From Gonapodya prolifera JEL478 (Eukaryota > Monoblepharomycota > Monoblepharidomycetes > Monoblepharidales > Gonapodyaceae), in contig KQ965856.1 of assembly GCA_001574975.1 (NCBI GenBank), positions 64,647 through 128,646 on the forward strand: a DNA stretch of 64,000 nucleotides. Direction: 5' to 3'. The position numbers and the translations under genes are program-made. Each line of letters opens with the position of its first letter. Position 1 is the first letter of the stretch. Of this stretch, positions 34,205 to 45,115 are shown in pieces. The notes beneath the pieces were generated by a model that worked only from the letters and a program-made list of their open reading frames with translations, did no database searches and was not told the DNA's origin.

Positions 34205-34849
34205 CCGGGTGAAAGGATTGGGTGCCGTCTGGCTCTACGCAACGTATCGATTCGTATTAGCGAGAGCAACTTGATTGCGAACTGTTTGTCTGGAACGGAT
34301 TGGTGGCTGAACTTTGGGCTCAGGAACCGGCTGTGGAACATCCTAAGCGAACCGCTGAGCAAGTTCTCAATCGGCGACGTAATATCTTGGTCCTGAACTA
34401 AACCAAATGACTTGATCCAAAACTAAACTTCTGGATCATCTTTTCGAACCCCAGCATACCTCCTCTCTCTAAATAAGGACACCCGAAATCCCTTCCTTCG
34501 CTTCCCCACCTTAGGTGAACGTCAATTCCTGTCCAACCACTCCACCGAGTCCAGCACGTCCGGGCCATCCCGTCAGCTACGTCGGCCACTTGCCGAGAAT
34601 CCCTGGTTGCGCGCTGAACCACAGCGGGTGAAAGGAATGTGTGGCAAACGCTGCAATCAAATAGACGGTCGACATGGTGTGTGAGCGCGTCGAAGGTTCA
34701 TGGATAGAAGTGTAAGGGATCTTCTCGAACATGCAATGGTACACGTTCTGGAGGACCGTAAATCTTCTACGTCAGAGATATGCTGTTACATAACACCCAG
34801 CCCAAACCGCTGATCCATTCATACACAAAATTTTCTCTTCCACGTGCCC
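34205..34849. other. Intergenic, no gene seen
   Basis: No motif-bearing frame. It likely contains the promoter of the minus-strand two-TM gene. Confidence 0.4.
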
Positions 34850-35455
34850 TTGCGTGGAGCCTGCTGCACCACGTAACACAAGATTCCACGCAAATCGACC
34901 TGATAGTGAACCCACATCAATTTCCGACTCGGTGAGTACGCTGGACGTCACCGTGCCCATCATGGCAGCGGCTGTCTACCAGGTTCTGGAACACACAAGC
35001 GCTGTACCCTTTTTCAGTCAGTCTGGCAGCAGACTAGCTGGTCGCTGATGAGTTGGGGCAGTCTCATTGGAACGATTTGTGTTCGCGGTGGGGTAACTTC
35101 TTCGTAGAGTATTACTTGACTGCGTACACGGCGTGGTTTTCTACGAACAGGGTGGCGCTCGTGTTTGAAGAGTCTCATTGGGAGGCGGAGGTCCCAGCAT
35201 TTCGACTACATATCGCAGTAACGCTGGTTTTTGTTCAGTCCTTGATGTGAGCAGGGATTATTCGGCGCCCTCGCGGTGCTTGTAGAGCTTCATTCCGATT
35301 TTATTATGACAGATAAACCCATCCAGTACTATGTCAGATCTGGACTCAAATCTGAGGTAAAGAAAGTGAGCGGCAGCCGACAAGCGTATTCTTCGAACGT
35401 ATCAGTTCCAGAAGTTCGAGGGCGTGTCTTCGGCGAGCGAGCATGGTGAGGCAAG
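34850..35455 (+). pseudogene. Membrane-protein remnant
   Basis: Hydrophobic blocks occur in succession but in different frames: VTVPIMAAAVYQVLEHTSAV, LMSWGSLIGTICVRGG, LTAYTAWFSTNRVALVFEES, HIAVTLVFVQSLM and GLFGALAVLVELHSDFIMTD, the last followed by an open charged tail to a stop at about 35450. The blocks join only across stops or shifts. I read this as a decayed or poorly assembled polytopic protein next to the assembly gap; the family is not recognisable. Confidence 0.3.
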
Positions 35456-35581
35456 GCGTGCAAGGTATTGAGGCAACGAATACTTCAGGAGTGTTCTCGA
35501 AACGGCTTGTGCTCCCTTGNAATCGGGAATTCGTTCTAATTTTGGACACTCGAGTTGAACATCAGGGTACGACATCGATTC

Positions 35582-36519
35582 NNNNNNNNNNNNNNNNNNN
35601 NNNNNNNNNNNNNNNNNNNNNNNNNNNNNNNNNNNNNNNNNNNNNNNNNNNNNNNNNNNNNNNNNNNNNNNNNNNNNNNNNNNNNNNNNNNNNNNNNNNN
35701 NNNNNNNNNNNNNNNNNNNNNNNNNNNNNNNNNNNNNNNNNNNNNNNNNNNNNNNNNNNNNNNNNNNNNNNNNNNNNNNNNNNNNNNNNNNNNNNNNNNN
35801 NNNNNNNNNNNNNNNNNNNNNNNNNNNNNNNNNNNNNNNNNNNNNNNNNNNNNNNNNNNNNNNNNNNNNNNNNNNNNNNNNNNNNNNNNNNNNNNNNNNN
35901 NNNNNNNNNNNNNNNNNNNNNNNNNNNNNNNNNNNNNNNNNNNNNNNNNNNNNNNNNNNNNNNNNNNNNNNNNNNNNNNNNNNNNNNNNNNNNNNNNNNN
36001 NNNNNNNNNNNNNNNNNNNNNNNNNNNNNNNNNNNNNNNNNNNNNNNNNNNNNNNNNNNNNNNNNNNNNNNNNNNNNNNNNNNNNNNNNNNNNNNNNNNN
36101 NNNNNNNNNNNNNNNNNNNNNNNNNNNNNNNNNNNNNNNNNNNNNNNNNNNNNNNNNNNNNNNNNNNNNNNNNNNNNNNNNNNNNNNNNNNNNNNNNNNN
36201 NNNNNNNNNNNNNNNNNNNNNNNNNNNNNNNNNNNNNNNNNNNNNNNNNNNNNNNNNNNNNNNNNNNNNNNNNNNNNNNNNNNNNNNNNNNNNNNNNNNN
36301 NNNNNNNNNNNNNNNNNNNNNNNNNNNNNNNNNNNNNNNNNNNNNNNNNNNNNNNNNNNNNNNNNNNNNNNNNNNNNNNNNNNNNNNNNNNNNNNNNNNN
36401 NNNNNNNNNNNNNNNNNNNNNNNNNNNNNNNNNNNNNNNNNNNNNNNNNNNNNNNNNNNNNNNNNNNNNNNNNNNNNNNNNNNNNNNNNNNNNNNNNNNN
36501 NNNNNNNNNNNNNNNNNNN
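35582..36519. other. Assembly gap (938 N)
   Basis: Run of undetermined bases; a single N also precedes it at 35520. No feature should be called across it. The right flank (36520-36780) is GC-rich and carries a short tandem repeat, typical of sequence that assemblers fail to cross. Confidence 0.99.
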
Positions 36520-36725
36520 AAAACCATTGAGCCCCGTTCGACGGTCAGCAGCAACAGGCACCCGCAGCAGGGACCCGACGACGACATCAACAGGTGGCTC
36601 CACTTGGCTCATCGGGGCGTGGCCGCGGAGGATCGCGGGACCCCGGAGGGGGGCTGTCGCCTCTTGGGACCAGTGGTCCGATGCGAACGCTTTCGTGGCG
36701 GGCTCGGACACGGACGTCAACGGCA

Positions 36726-36761
36726 GTCTGGCAAAGTCTGGCAAAGTCTGGCAAAGTCTGG
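36726..36761. repeat. 10-bp tandem repeat, about 3.6 copies
   Basis: Unit gtctggcaaa repeated three times perfectly plus a partial fourth, about 200 bp right of the assembly gap. Confidence 0.9.
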
Positions 36762-37193
36762 CTCAAGCGGGTCCCCAATTTAAATATATAATCCAATGAA
36801 AAAAATCCACTTGACGGTGGTGTCTGTGCAAAGCTATAGCGAGGGAGGGTACCCAGTCAAAATGCATCTAGTAATGCAAAAACTCATTGAAATTTTAAGT
36901 CGGTGTGTACTGCGAATGTATGGGTTCGGCAGTCATGTGGAGGGGAGTGGAGTTGGTGTGCCGTGTCGTCGGGCGTGGAGTCGGCGAGCCAACCATCGAG
37001 CTGGGCAAGCGGATGGATGCTTTCACACTCATGACAAAGGGATGTTGGAGAAGTGTTGATGGAATATACTGGGAGCGCTTCATGAATAATTGCGGCTTTG
37101 CGACGTTAAAGTCAAAACGTAGCACAGCGTCACCGTAACGGGTAACGCTCGCTGACGGGGGGTGGAGAATTGTCTTATCGAAAGTTTTCCTTG

Positions 37194-38636
37194 ATGAATT
37201 TCCTCGGCAAAATTATCGGCACCTTCAACCCGAATTCCATCACAACACAGAATCTCGCAGCAATGTCCGCCTTGATCCGCGTCAACCAGCTGCACGGCCA
37301 CATCTCTGGAGGATCGTCCGAGAAGCGGATCACGAAGCTGTCTCGCAGTCTCAATGGCAAGAAGGCAATCGTGACGGGAGCGGTACGTTCCGACCGGAGG
37401 CCGATTAGAGATGGAAGGACATTCATCGTCTTGAAAATCTCTGCCTCATGCTCACTCGATGGCCTTGTAGGCAAGCGGGATGGGAAGAGCCACTGCGTTC
37501 CTGTAAGTGTCAACAATGTTGCTGGACCAAGCCGTGATCCTTTCGAACCCACGAAACCCCATCCTTCCCCTAAAAAGCCTCGCTGACGAGGGCTGCCGTG
37601 TCGCCGTTCTCGATCTGACCACCGCCGGTGTCTCAGCTGTCGTTGACACCATCACGGGGGTTCACGGACCCAACGCTGCCCGTGGATGGGCCTGCGACGT
37701 GAGCGACAAGGCGAGAGTGCAGCAAGTTGTTGAGGAGGTTGCAAAAGAGTTTGGAGGAATCGATATATTGATTGTGAGTCGAGATCGCTTGAAGCGAGGA
37801 TTTCTCGGAAGTTTGAAGTCCCCGCTTCGTTCACCAGAACAACGCTGGCGTATCCTTGAACCTCGGCGCATTCACTGAAGAGGAGAAGTTCCAAACCCTG
37901 TGTGAGTGTTCCCTGAGACCCCGTCTTTCTGCTCAAACCGTCCCATAAACTTAACGGAAACGCAACCACCCACAACCCGCCAGGGGACAAAACCCTCGCC
38001 ATCAACCTCACATGCCACGCCTGGTTTATCCGCGCTGCCCTACCCTACCTCCAAAAGTCGGAGGCGGGGCGTATCGTCAACATTGCCAGCACGGAAGCTC
38101 TTCTTGCCACCGCGGGGAATGCCGCGTAAGTCACCCCTTCCTCTAACGCCGCGGTGGGAGAGTGATCGAATCCTTTTCTTCCGCCAGGTACAACGCCAGC
38201 AAGGCTGGTGTGACGGGCCTCACGCGTTCCTTCGCTGCCGAGCTTGGCCGACTTGGCAACATCACAGTGAACTGCATCTGCCCGGGTCCCATCAACACCG
38301 GTGAGCCATAAAAATTTCTGGGGGGGACGCCGTTTATGTACGACTTCGAATAGAATTTTGATCCAATACTTTGGACCGAACGTAGGCATGACCGCCGGGC
38401 TCCCGGACGCATCCAAGCAGACCTACGCTCGCCGAAGGGTTCCTCTTCGCCGCTACGGTGACCCGGAGGTTCGTTTATCATTCCTTCCCAATGCTGTAAT
38501 ATGCCGCTCACCCACATCCCTAACTGTATCCGCACTCCAGGAGGTCGCCCAAATCACCGTCTCCTTCTGCCTACCCGCCGCTTCTTACCTAAACGGAGTC
38601 ACGGTGCCAGTGGACGGAGGTGCGTCCGTTGGGTAG
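37194..38636 (+). CDS. Short-chain dehydrogenase/reductase (classical SDR)
   Basis: NAD(P)-dependent oxidoreductase. Eight phase-consistent exons: 37194-37382, 37471-37502, 37578-37773, 37838-37901, 37984-38125, 38188-38300, 38386-38468, 38541-38636, about 304 residues. Motifs in order: VTGA-ASGMGRATA (the TGxxxGxG cofactor loop, split by an intron), DVSDKARVQQVV, DILI-NNAGV, RIVNIAST, the catalytic Y-N-A-S-K, CPGPINTGMT and the C-terminal NGVTVPVDGGASVG, typical of FabG-like enzymes. An N-terminal extension of about 50 residues (MNFLGKIIGTFNPNS, ISGGSSEKRITK) precedes the fold and may be a targeting peptide; a later ATG at 37263 is possible. Substrate not determinable. Confidence 0.9.
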
Positions 38637-39001
38637 GGGTGGGAACGAGAGATAGCGAGAATTGTTCGAACTGATCGATTTCTTGCTCCTTCGTGGGTCG
38701 CTCTCAGGCATGAGCATTCGACACACGTGAGCGCGATAGACGTGCCGCACTGGGCCGGAAGAGAAAAGGACGACGTGAGACCCTTCGCAACTTTCAAGGA
38801 ACGTTTGGAACTGGGGATGAAACGATGTATATTGCCTATCTACGGACGACCACGAATAGAAATTTCCGTACATTTGAGCATTAAATGCTTGCTTGCACTT
38901 TCGCTCCAACGGCGATATCGCGGGCAGACTGTTCCGAGTCATGGTGGCCTGCCACTGTTATTCACAGACTGAAGGAAACCTGACAATCTCATCGCGAGTT
39001 C
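38637..39001. other. Convergent intergenic spacer
   Basis: Lies between the 3' ends of the plus-strand SDR gene and the minus-strand DRG1 gene. No gene seen. Confidence 0.6.
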
Positions 39002-41102
39002 TCATTTCTTCACCACCTGGATAACGTCCTCGTTCTCCACAAAATGTTTCAGACCAACTTTCTGGGGGTTGTGCTTTGTCGACCGACCCCTAGCGCGAAT
39101 GTGACCGTCAGCCCTCATTGCAATCCACCTCACTTTAACCCCAAACCACCAAAACCCCTCGACCCTCACTCACCAAACCAACGCATACTTGAACTCCCTC
39201 GCCAGCGTCCTATGAATCCTATGGCACACATCCTCAACAGACGCTCCCCTCCTCATAATAACTCCCCCCTCGAAGTCGGGCAGCTCCCCGCGCCGCTTGG
39301 TGTAGATTGTAAGCAGGTCGAGGGCGGTCCAGATCCGGTCGATGAGGTAGTCGAGGTTGAGGTCCATGATGGTGGAGCAGACGACGGTGTCCGGGAGGTG
39401 CGCGAGGCGGTCGACTGTGGGGGAGAGGAGGGAAGGGGGCGTGTGGTGAGGGAAAAGGGCGCATGGGATGGCGGGGAAGGGAAGGGAAGGGATGTGAATT
39501 GATCAGACAAGGGTGCGTAGTACGGCTGTGTCGCAACACCTCTGGACAGAGCCGCAACTCACTCTCCTCCAACGACACGGCATCGACCTTATTATACACA
39601 TATAGGCACTTCATGTACTTCCTGTTCCCCAGGACGACGTCGATGAACTCGTCCACGGTCGCGTCCTCCCGAACAAGGATCTCGGCGTTGTGGATCCGGT
39701 AGTCGCGGAGGATGGACGCGCAGAGCGAGTCCGAGAGGTGCGTAAGCTTGCAGGTGGCCGTGAAGGAGATGCCGCCTGTTTTCTTGGGCTTGAAGTAGAC
39801 TGGTGTGGTGGTTGTGGCAAACGGTCAGAGTTGGGTGAGACGGCGGCCCAGAGGGTTGAATCAGGAGGTTTGGGCACATACTGTTTGGTTTGCGCCGGTT
39901 GAGGCGAATTCCGACGCTTTCTAGCTCGCGCTCGAGAATATCCTTGATTTCGGCGCCCTTCGCTGTTCGCAGCCGGCAGGTTGGTCAGTTTGACAACCAG
40001 CACATGTACACCGCATCACATCCCAACCTCCCGGCCACTCAACGAATCCAGTATCATCAAGTCAAGTGCCAAAGGTTTCCTTGGTCTCGATTATGCGCTC
40101 TGCGCTTTAGATACTGGCCCCTCGGCGGCTGGATCATTCGCGTCCGGCGAAGGAGTCCGCCCCTCGTGGGACGGTCGCCTCGGTCAGCACTTCGTGCTCA
40201 GGCCTCGGTCAGCGCCTCGAGGCGCTTAGGCCTCGGGGTCCTCGCTGCGCTCGGACAGCTCGGTCTTCCGTGCTCCGCACTCTAGACATCGCGTCTCGCA
40301 ACTCCTTCCTCTGGCCTCCGTTGCTCGACCTCAACTCACTCGCATCCAACATCATCAAAATCAAATCACTCGTCTTCGCCACACTAATAACCTGCCGTCC
40401 TCTCCCTTTACCTTGGGCGGCGCCCTCGATGATTCCGGGCAGGTCGAGGAGCTGGATACGCGCGCCGTGGTAGGGTATGACACCGGGGATGCATGTGAGG
40501 GTTGTGAATTCGTAGGCGGCCTGGAGAGTGGAGTGGGGGTAGGTGGAAGGATGAGTGCCATCGAGATGGACGTGACGGGTGGAAGAGTGGTGAACGCACC
40601 TGAACGGACTCCGTTTCCGTGATTTTAGACAACAGCGTCGACTTTCCGACGGAAGGGAATCCGCTTTGTCAGTGCGAGCGCCATCCGGGTCATGATTCAG
40701 GTCTGTGCTTTTGAGAGAACTTTCTCCACAACTCACACAAGCGCGACCCTCGCATCACCCGACTTCATCACATCGAAGCCTTCTCCTTTTGCGCCTATAA
40801 TCCACGATTGGTTGACGGTGTGAGTTCCGGTCTGGATCGCGTGGCTACTCGAGCCAGATTAAAACAGCCCTCACCGCTCTTCCCCTGCGGTTCCAAAAGC
40901 TGCAATCTGTACTTTGCCAGCTTCGCCTTAAGTAAGCCGATGTGGTACTCCGTCGCCTTGTTTTTCTGTGTCCTGGCCATCTCCTTCTCGATCTGCGACG
41001 TGTGGTGTGGGTTGAGAGGGATGGGCGGTGTCACAGGTCGCGTTGCTGGTACCGATGTTAATAACGACCACGTACGTCTGCGATTCGCTCGAGAATTCCC
41101 AT
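39002..41102 (-). CDS. DRG1/RBG1: Developmentally regulated GTP-binding protein 1
   Basis: Conserved translational GTPase. Nine minus-strand exons, all in phase: 41102-41076, 40992-40875, 40794-40737, 40663-40600, 40520-40340, 39962-39882, 39799-39563, 39414-39174, 39089-39002, about 364 residues (family usual 367). Hallmarks: [20 protein letters not shown] start, P-loop [10 protein letters not shown], switch [45 protein letters not shown], and a TGS-type end [20 protein letters not shown] to [12 protein letters not shown]. The first coding exon is only 9 codons. The intron after exon 5 (39963-40339, 377 nt) is much longer than most of the others and holds an interspersed repeat. Divergently paired with PGAP4 at 86 bp. 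Confidence 0.96.
40085..40325 (-). repeat. Intronic interspersed element, copy B (in DRG1)
   Basis: GC-rich block inside DRG1 intron 39963-40339, starting 14 nt after the donor. Read in DRG1 sense it opens agcaacggaggccagagg, then ggagttgcgagacgcga, both shared with copy C, followed by agcacggaaga and gcgctgaccgagg shared with copy A, and gccggacgcgaat near the end. The right limit is approximate. Confidence 0.75.
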
Positions 41103-41188
41103 GTTTGCGGTGTATTGTTCGTCTTTGTTCAAAACGGGTTCAGCCGGGCGGCCAAAGTTCTGCCACTCCTCCTCAACACTGGACATGA
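41103..41188. promoter_or_regulatory. Shared divergent promoter region, DRG1 / PGAP4
   Basis: Only 86 bp separate the start codons of DRG1 (minus, ATG at 41102) and the PGAP4-like gene (plus, ATG at 41189). Both 5' leaders and core promoters must overlap here or extend into the neighbour's transcript. No TATA element is evident. Confidence 0.6.
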
Positions 41189-43013
41189 ATGACCACTCCA
41201 CCCCGCACTCCAACCCGCCTGCGCCGCTCTCTGTCGCTGCCTCTGGCGCTCAACGCCGCGTCGCCAGTTCGCATCTCCACCAAGCACCGCATCGTCGTCG
41301 TGCTCTTGCTGGCGACTCTTGTTGTCCCGCTGGTCACTTGGAAACTCCTCCGCGACTCCCTCGATGACAATCGCTACTCCTACTTCTACGACTGGGATGA
41401 AAAAGCGCTCAACCGTAATGAGGCGATTCGGCTTGTCCATTCGGAGGTTCTGATTGATATTCTCAGTTCAGGCGCCGTGCCGCGCCAAAATGGATTGGAT
41501 CATGCCAAGTCCAATAAGACAGGACTCTTCTTCGATGTGTACGAATCTGTGGAGCCGGATATATGCTTTGTGGTCATGGCTGGTGCGCCCCGTGAGCAAA
41601 AATACCTGACTCAGGTGTGTGGGCGCCAGGTGACACGGAACGAACGAGGTGAAGCGGAGTGAAGTGGAGTCGAGCCCCGCGAGCTGTGGATTGCGAAGCA
41701 CGGAAGAATGAGATCCGAGGCCGGAGCAAGCGCTGACCGAGGCTGGCCGCCGGAGGCGAATACTCCGCGAAGCGGAACACGCTCGCGGAGCGCATATTCC
41801 CGCCGGAGGCGAATGATCCACGCGGTGCACAAATGGTACAGCCCGGAGCGGAACGTACTCTCGCGATGCGTACATTTCACTGGCGAGTTGGGGCTGGAGC
41901 AGGTGGAGCATGTGTTTAGTTGGCAAAACTGCAAATGACATTGGAAATTACCTTTTTCATATCACGTCCCTACCGTCTTTAGACCGTCGCATTCCTCCTC
42001 GCCCACATCAACCCCACAAACGCCTCTGACGCCCGGCGTGTCCAGCTCTCCATCTATTCAACCCTCCGACCGACCGACAACGCCACCGAACTCTCGCGGC
42101 TCTCTCGGGTCGTCCGCGTCGTCTTAAACAACCGCACCACCGAAGCCGACGCTAGGGCCACGACTTGGTCAGCGAAGCTCAGTCTCGACAGGGCCAGAGC
42201 TTACCGGTACGCGGATGAGGCCGGGTGTCGCTTCGCGGTAATGGTCGAGGATGATGCGATTGCGGGGAGGAACTTGCTTGAGAAACTTATGCAGGCCGCG
42301 GAAGAGTTGGAGCAAATGAAGGTGGAGTGGGGGTTCGTGAAACTGTTCTATACAGGTATGTTTTGTTCCATCGTCCGAGGAAAATTCACTGCGAACAATG
42401 GTTGTCTTCTCTTGCGCCTTGCTCGCCAACAAACCCTTCCCCCTATTCAGAATACTGGTGGGGCTGGTCAGTCGACCTACGCGACATCATCCAGCTCATC
42501 CTCATGGGAGTCTCGACCGGTCTCATCCTCACACTCTTATCCTCCCTTACCATCCTGCCGTGCCTCCTGTCCTCCCGCAAACCACCCCTGCTCGTGCACT
42601 TCGTCTCCTTCGCCTACTTCACCGCCTTCGCCACCCTCATCCTCTGGTCCGTCGGCAAACAAACCATCTTCGCGCCCATCACCCGCGCTCCGGGGCTGCA
42701 TCTCCGGACCCCCGACGAGGCGCGGGCGGTCGGGGTCGCGCACCTGCATCCACGGCGTCACCTCAGTAGCCTCGCATCCTACCTCGAGGAGCGGGCATGC
42801 GACACGTGCCGGGAGACGGACAATCTCGCGGACGACTGGACGTTCGAGGCGGGGGTGAGTCGGTGGGAGCTCGCGCCGCACGTGTTCCAGCACATTGGCG
42901 TGTTCAGCAGCTGGAAGGCAAAGAATCAGGGCGAGTTTCGGTGGGTCAAGACGAGTACGGCGTTTTATGATGATAGTGTCAGATTGTTTGGGGATGGTGG
43001 TGTATTGTTGTGA
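41189..43013 (+). CDS. PGAP4-like Golgi GPI-glycan glycosyltransferase
   Basis: Membrane glycosyltransferase that by family adds N-acetylgalactosamine to GPI glycans in the Golgi. Exons 41189-41614, 41983-42355, 42451-43013, about 453 residues. An N-terminal helix (IVVVLLLATLVVPLVTW) is followed by EPDICFVVMAGAPREQKYLT, a GT-A-like half with FAVMVEDDAI (the EDD that replaces DxD in this family), FVKLFYTEYWWGW, then a tandem pair of helices (IIQLILMGVSTGLILTLLSS, LVHFVSFAYFTAFATLILW) inserted in the fold, and a C-terminal part (WELAPHVFQHIGVFSSWK). The inserted TM pair and EDD are diagnostic. The first intron (41615-41982, 368 nt) carries an interspersed repeat. A start at 41185 would be out of frame. 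Confidence 0.85.
41640..41900 (+). repeat. Intronic interspersed element, copy A (in PGAP4-like gene)
   Basis: GC-rich block inside the 368-nt intron. It shares agcacggaaga (41697-41707), gcgctgaccgagg (41730-41742) and two copies of gccggaggcgaat (41749-41761, 41802-41814) with copies B and C, in the sense orientation of its host gene. Limits approximate. Confidence 0.75.
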
Positions 43014-43239
43014 ATGGTGGCCTGTCGATGCCGGAGGTGGACTGGAGTGTTTGGAGCATTGGTATTGACATTGACATTCGAAAAGGCGTATTTGATTAAG
43101 AGTACGTGTGGACAGTGTAAAATGAAACGACATAAGCATAATAATGTTAGAAGCAACTGCATGTATTCCGTATGACTGGATAACCAAAGAGTAGTATGCA
43201 TGAGCAAAACTTCCATTGAACTCTCGATCCCTGTCACAT
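43014..43239. other. Short spacer after PGAP4-like gene
   Basis: 3' flank of the PGAP4-like gene; contains no gene. Confidence 0.5.
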
Positions 43240-44863
43240 CATCTACGATCTCCCGCTCGAGGCTCTTCACGGCATCTTTCAGTTTCTTCCCCCGCGGACT
43301 CTGGTTGGCCGAGTGACGAGGGTCAGTCGCGGATGGAACACGATCGCAAAAACGACCTTCTGGCCGGATGGACGCGTCACGCTTCGATTGGACATTTCTT
43401 GGATGACGATCGGAGATCAAACCTACGAAGTGGTCAAGCGATATCCCTTTGTGGCTTTGCCGCCTTGAAACCGTTGAACCCACATGGCCACCATCCAAGA
43501 CCTCCCGCTCGAGACCCTCCGCTGCATCTTCGAGTTTCTACCCCGTTTGTTCTGCTCGGTCGCGTCACGAGGGTCAATCGTCGATGGAACCACCTCGCGA
43601 AAATGACTTTCTGACGGTCGTGTCACGCTCCAGCTGAACATCAGGTGTGACATATTTTGGGGCGATATGACGTTTGATGTGACCGAGTCCTATCCATTTA
43701 TGGCTTTTCGGCGGTGTAATGGTCGGTGGGTCGCAGGACGTGTCTCTATCAGAGGAACCCAAGACTTTTAGGACCTCGTTGCTCATAGTGATGGTCTTGA
43801 ATCTCTCGCGAGCCGTATCGGGGGAAACGGCGTGCCCTCCGATGCTGTCCTCATTCCCGAAACCAATAACTTCTTGTTTTTGCCATATGACCGACTGACA
43901 ACGTTTGAATGGACGACAAAATAGCTGATGACTGCTACTTATTTTCGGAATTTGTCTCAAGCAAAAAAAGGACGAATTGTGCATGGGAGTAGCGGAAAGG
44001 TGGTTGGTGGCCCGGGAGCTTATCCTGAACCGAAACACTGATAATGCGTTGCACACGTTGTTGTGGCATGCACTGGACTTTTTCCCCAACCTTTCCACAC
44101 TTCGCGTGCTTTGCTGGGACTCTGCGCCTAGCTTATTCTCCCTCCTTTCATCGAGGTTCTCAACGTCAGTGCCTTTTCCATTTCCGTCTATCACCTCATT
44201 TTTCATGGACTTTAATGGAAGGATATCCGGTTTCTCGGATTGGCAGTTGCAATTTTTCATGTCACATCTCTTTACCATCCTCCCCAACCTAACCACCATT
44301 GGAACTTTTTCCATTGAAGTAACCGCCAAATCTGAATTTGGTGACGACGGGGCCACATGTGAAAACATTGGCACGGTGCACGCGTCAATGGTGGATGAAC
44401 GTTACCGAATCTTCTTGCCGTCGAAGTGGACGAGTTCCCAGCCGACCAAGTGCTGAGTAAGATACAGGAAACGATCCAGAGCTTCACTCAATGCATCGCA
44501 ACAAAGTTTCCGTGCACTTCCAACCTCATCATCCATTTCCCCTCCATGACACATGTGCTCATGAACCTGTCACAAAAGAATGTCGTGGCTGTATGGCTTA
44601 AGGCCCTTGACGAGCTCCCGGATCTCCTCGTACTGCGATTTAGAGGCGCGGTGTTGTACAACGTCATGAGGTATAACTCCCCTCGACCTGCGTGGAAGAA
44701 GTTCTTTGAGGAAGTTGGAAGGGGACGCACCTTGATTGTGGGGGATCCGACAGACCCCGACGGTGTGTATCCTTGCGTGACCGAGATAGGATTGGATGTT
44801 GTGGATGCCGCACTTGAGCGGTGTAGTGTCACGGTCGTTGAAGAGGTCCTTGTCGAAAGGTGA
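43240..44863 (+). pseudogene. F-box-family pseudogene with duplicated F-box (third copy)
   Basis: Relative of the intact gene at 28434-29837. The first F-box block (43250-43473: DLPLEALHGIFQFLPPRTLV, RVTRVSRGWNTIAKTTFWPD) has no start codon and ends at TGA. A second F-box block begins at ATG 43484 (MATIQDLPLETLRCIFEFLP), is shifted by loss of one C near 43543 and then hits TGA after LAKMTF. Downstream, 43977-44456 (LDFFPNLSTLRVL, SFFMDFNGRISGF, LFTILPNLTTIGTFSIEVT) and 44426-44863 (VAVWLKALDELPDLLVLRFR, WKKFFEEVGRGRTLIVGD) match the rest of the family in two frames. Several lesions; not functional. Confidence 0.8.
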
Positions 44864-45115
44864 TGAATGTTATGACAGCGACCCCATGTCGATGGCATGG
44901 GCCCAGAAGTGGACGAGGTCAGTCGGGCTGGCTCGACGAGCGTATCTACTATTCTTGTGTAGATTTTGCAATGATAATTCAGATCAAGGTCTCTTTTACC
45001 AATTGATCGACCGCGGTCAGTTGATGACCCGACACACTTCACACTTTCGCGGCGACCTGCCGACTTCTTCAACCCAGACACAAACTCATCTCGCCCAGCT
45101 CCGCACTTCACCGCA

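Noticed and set aside
35443-36799. Very long frames on both strands across 35.5-36.8 kb
   Set aside because: They consist almost wholly of undetermined bases (N); no stop can be seen there, so openness is meaningless.
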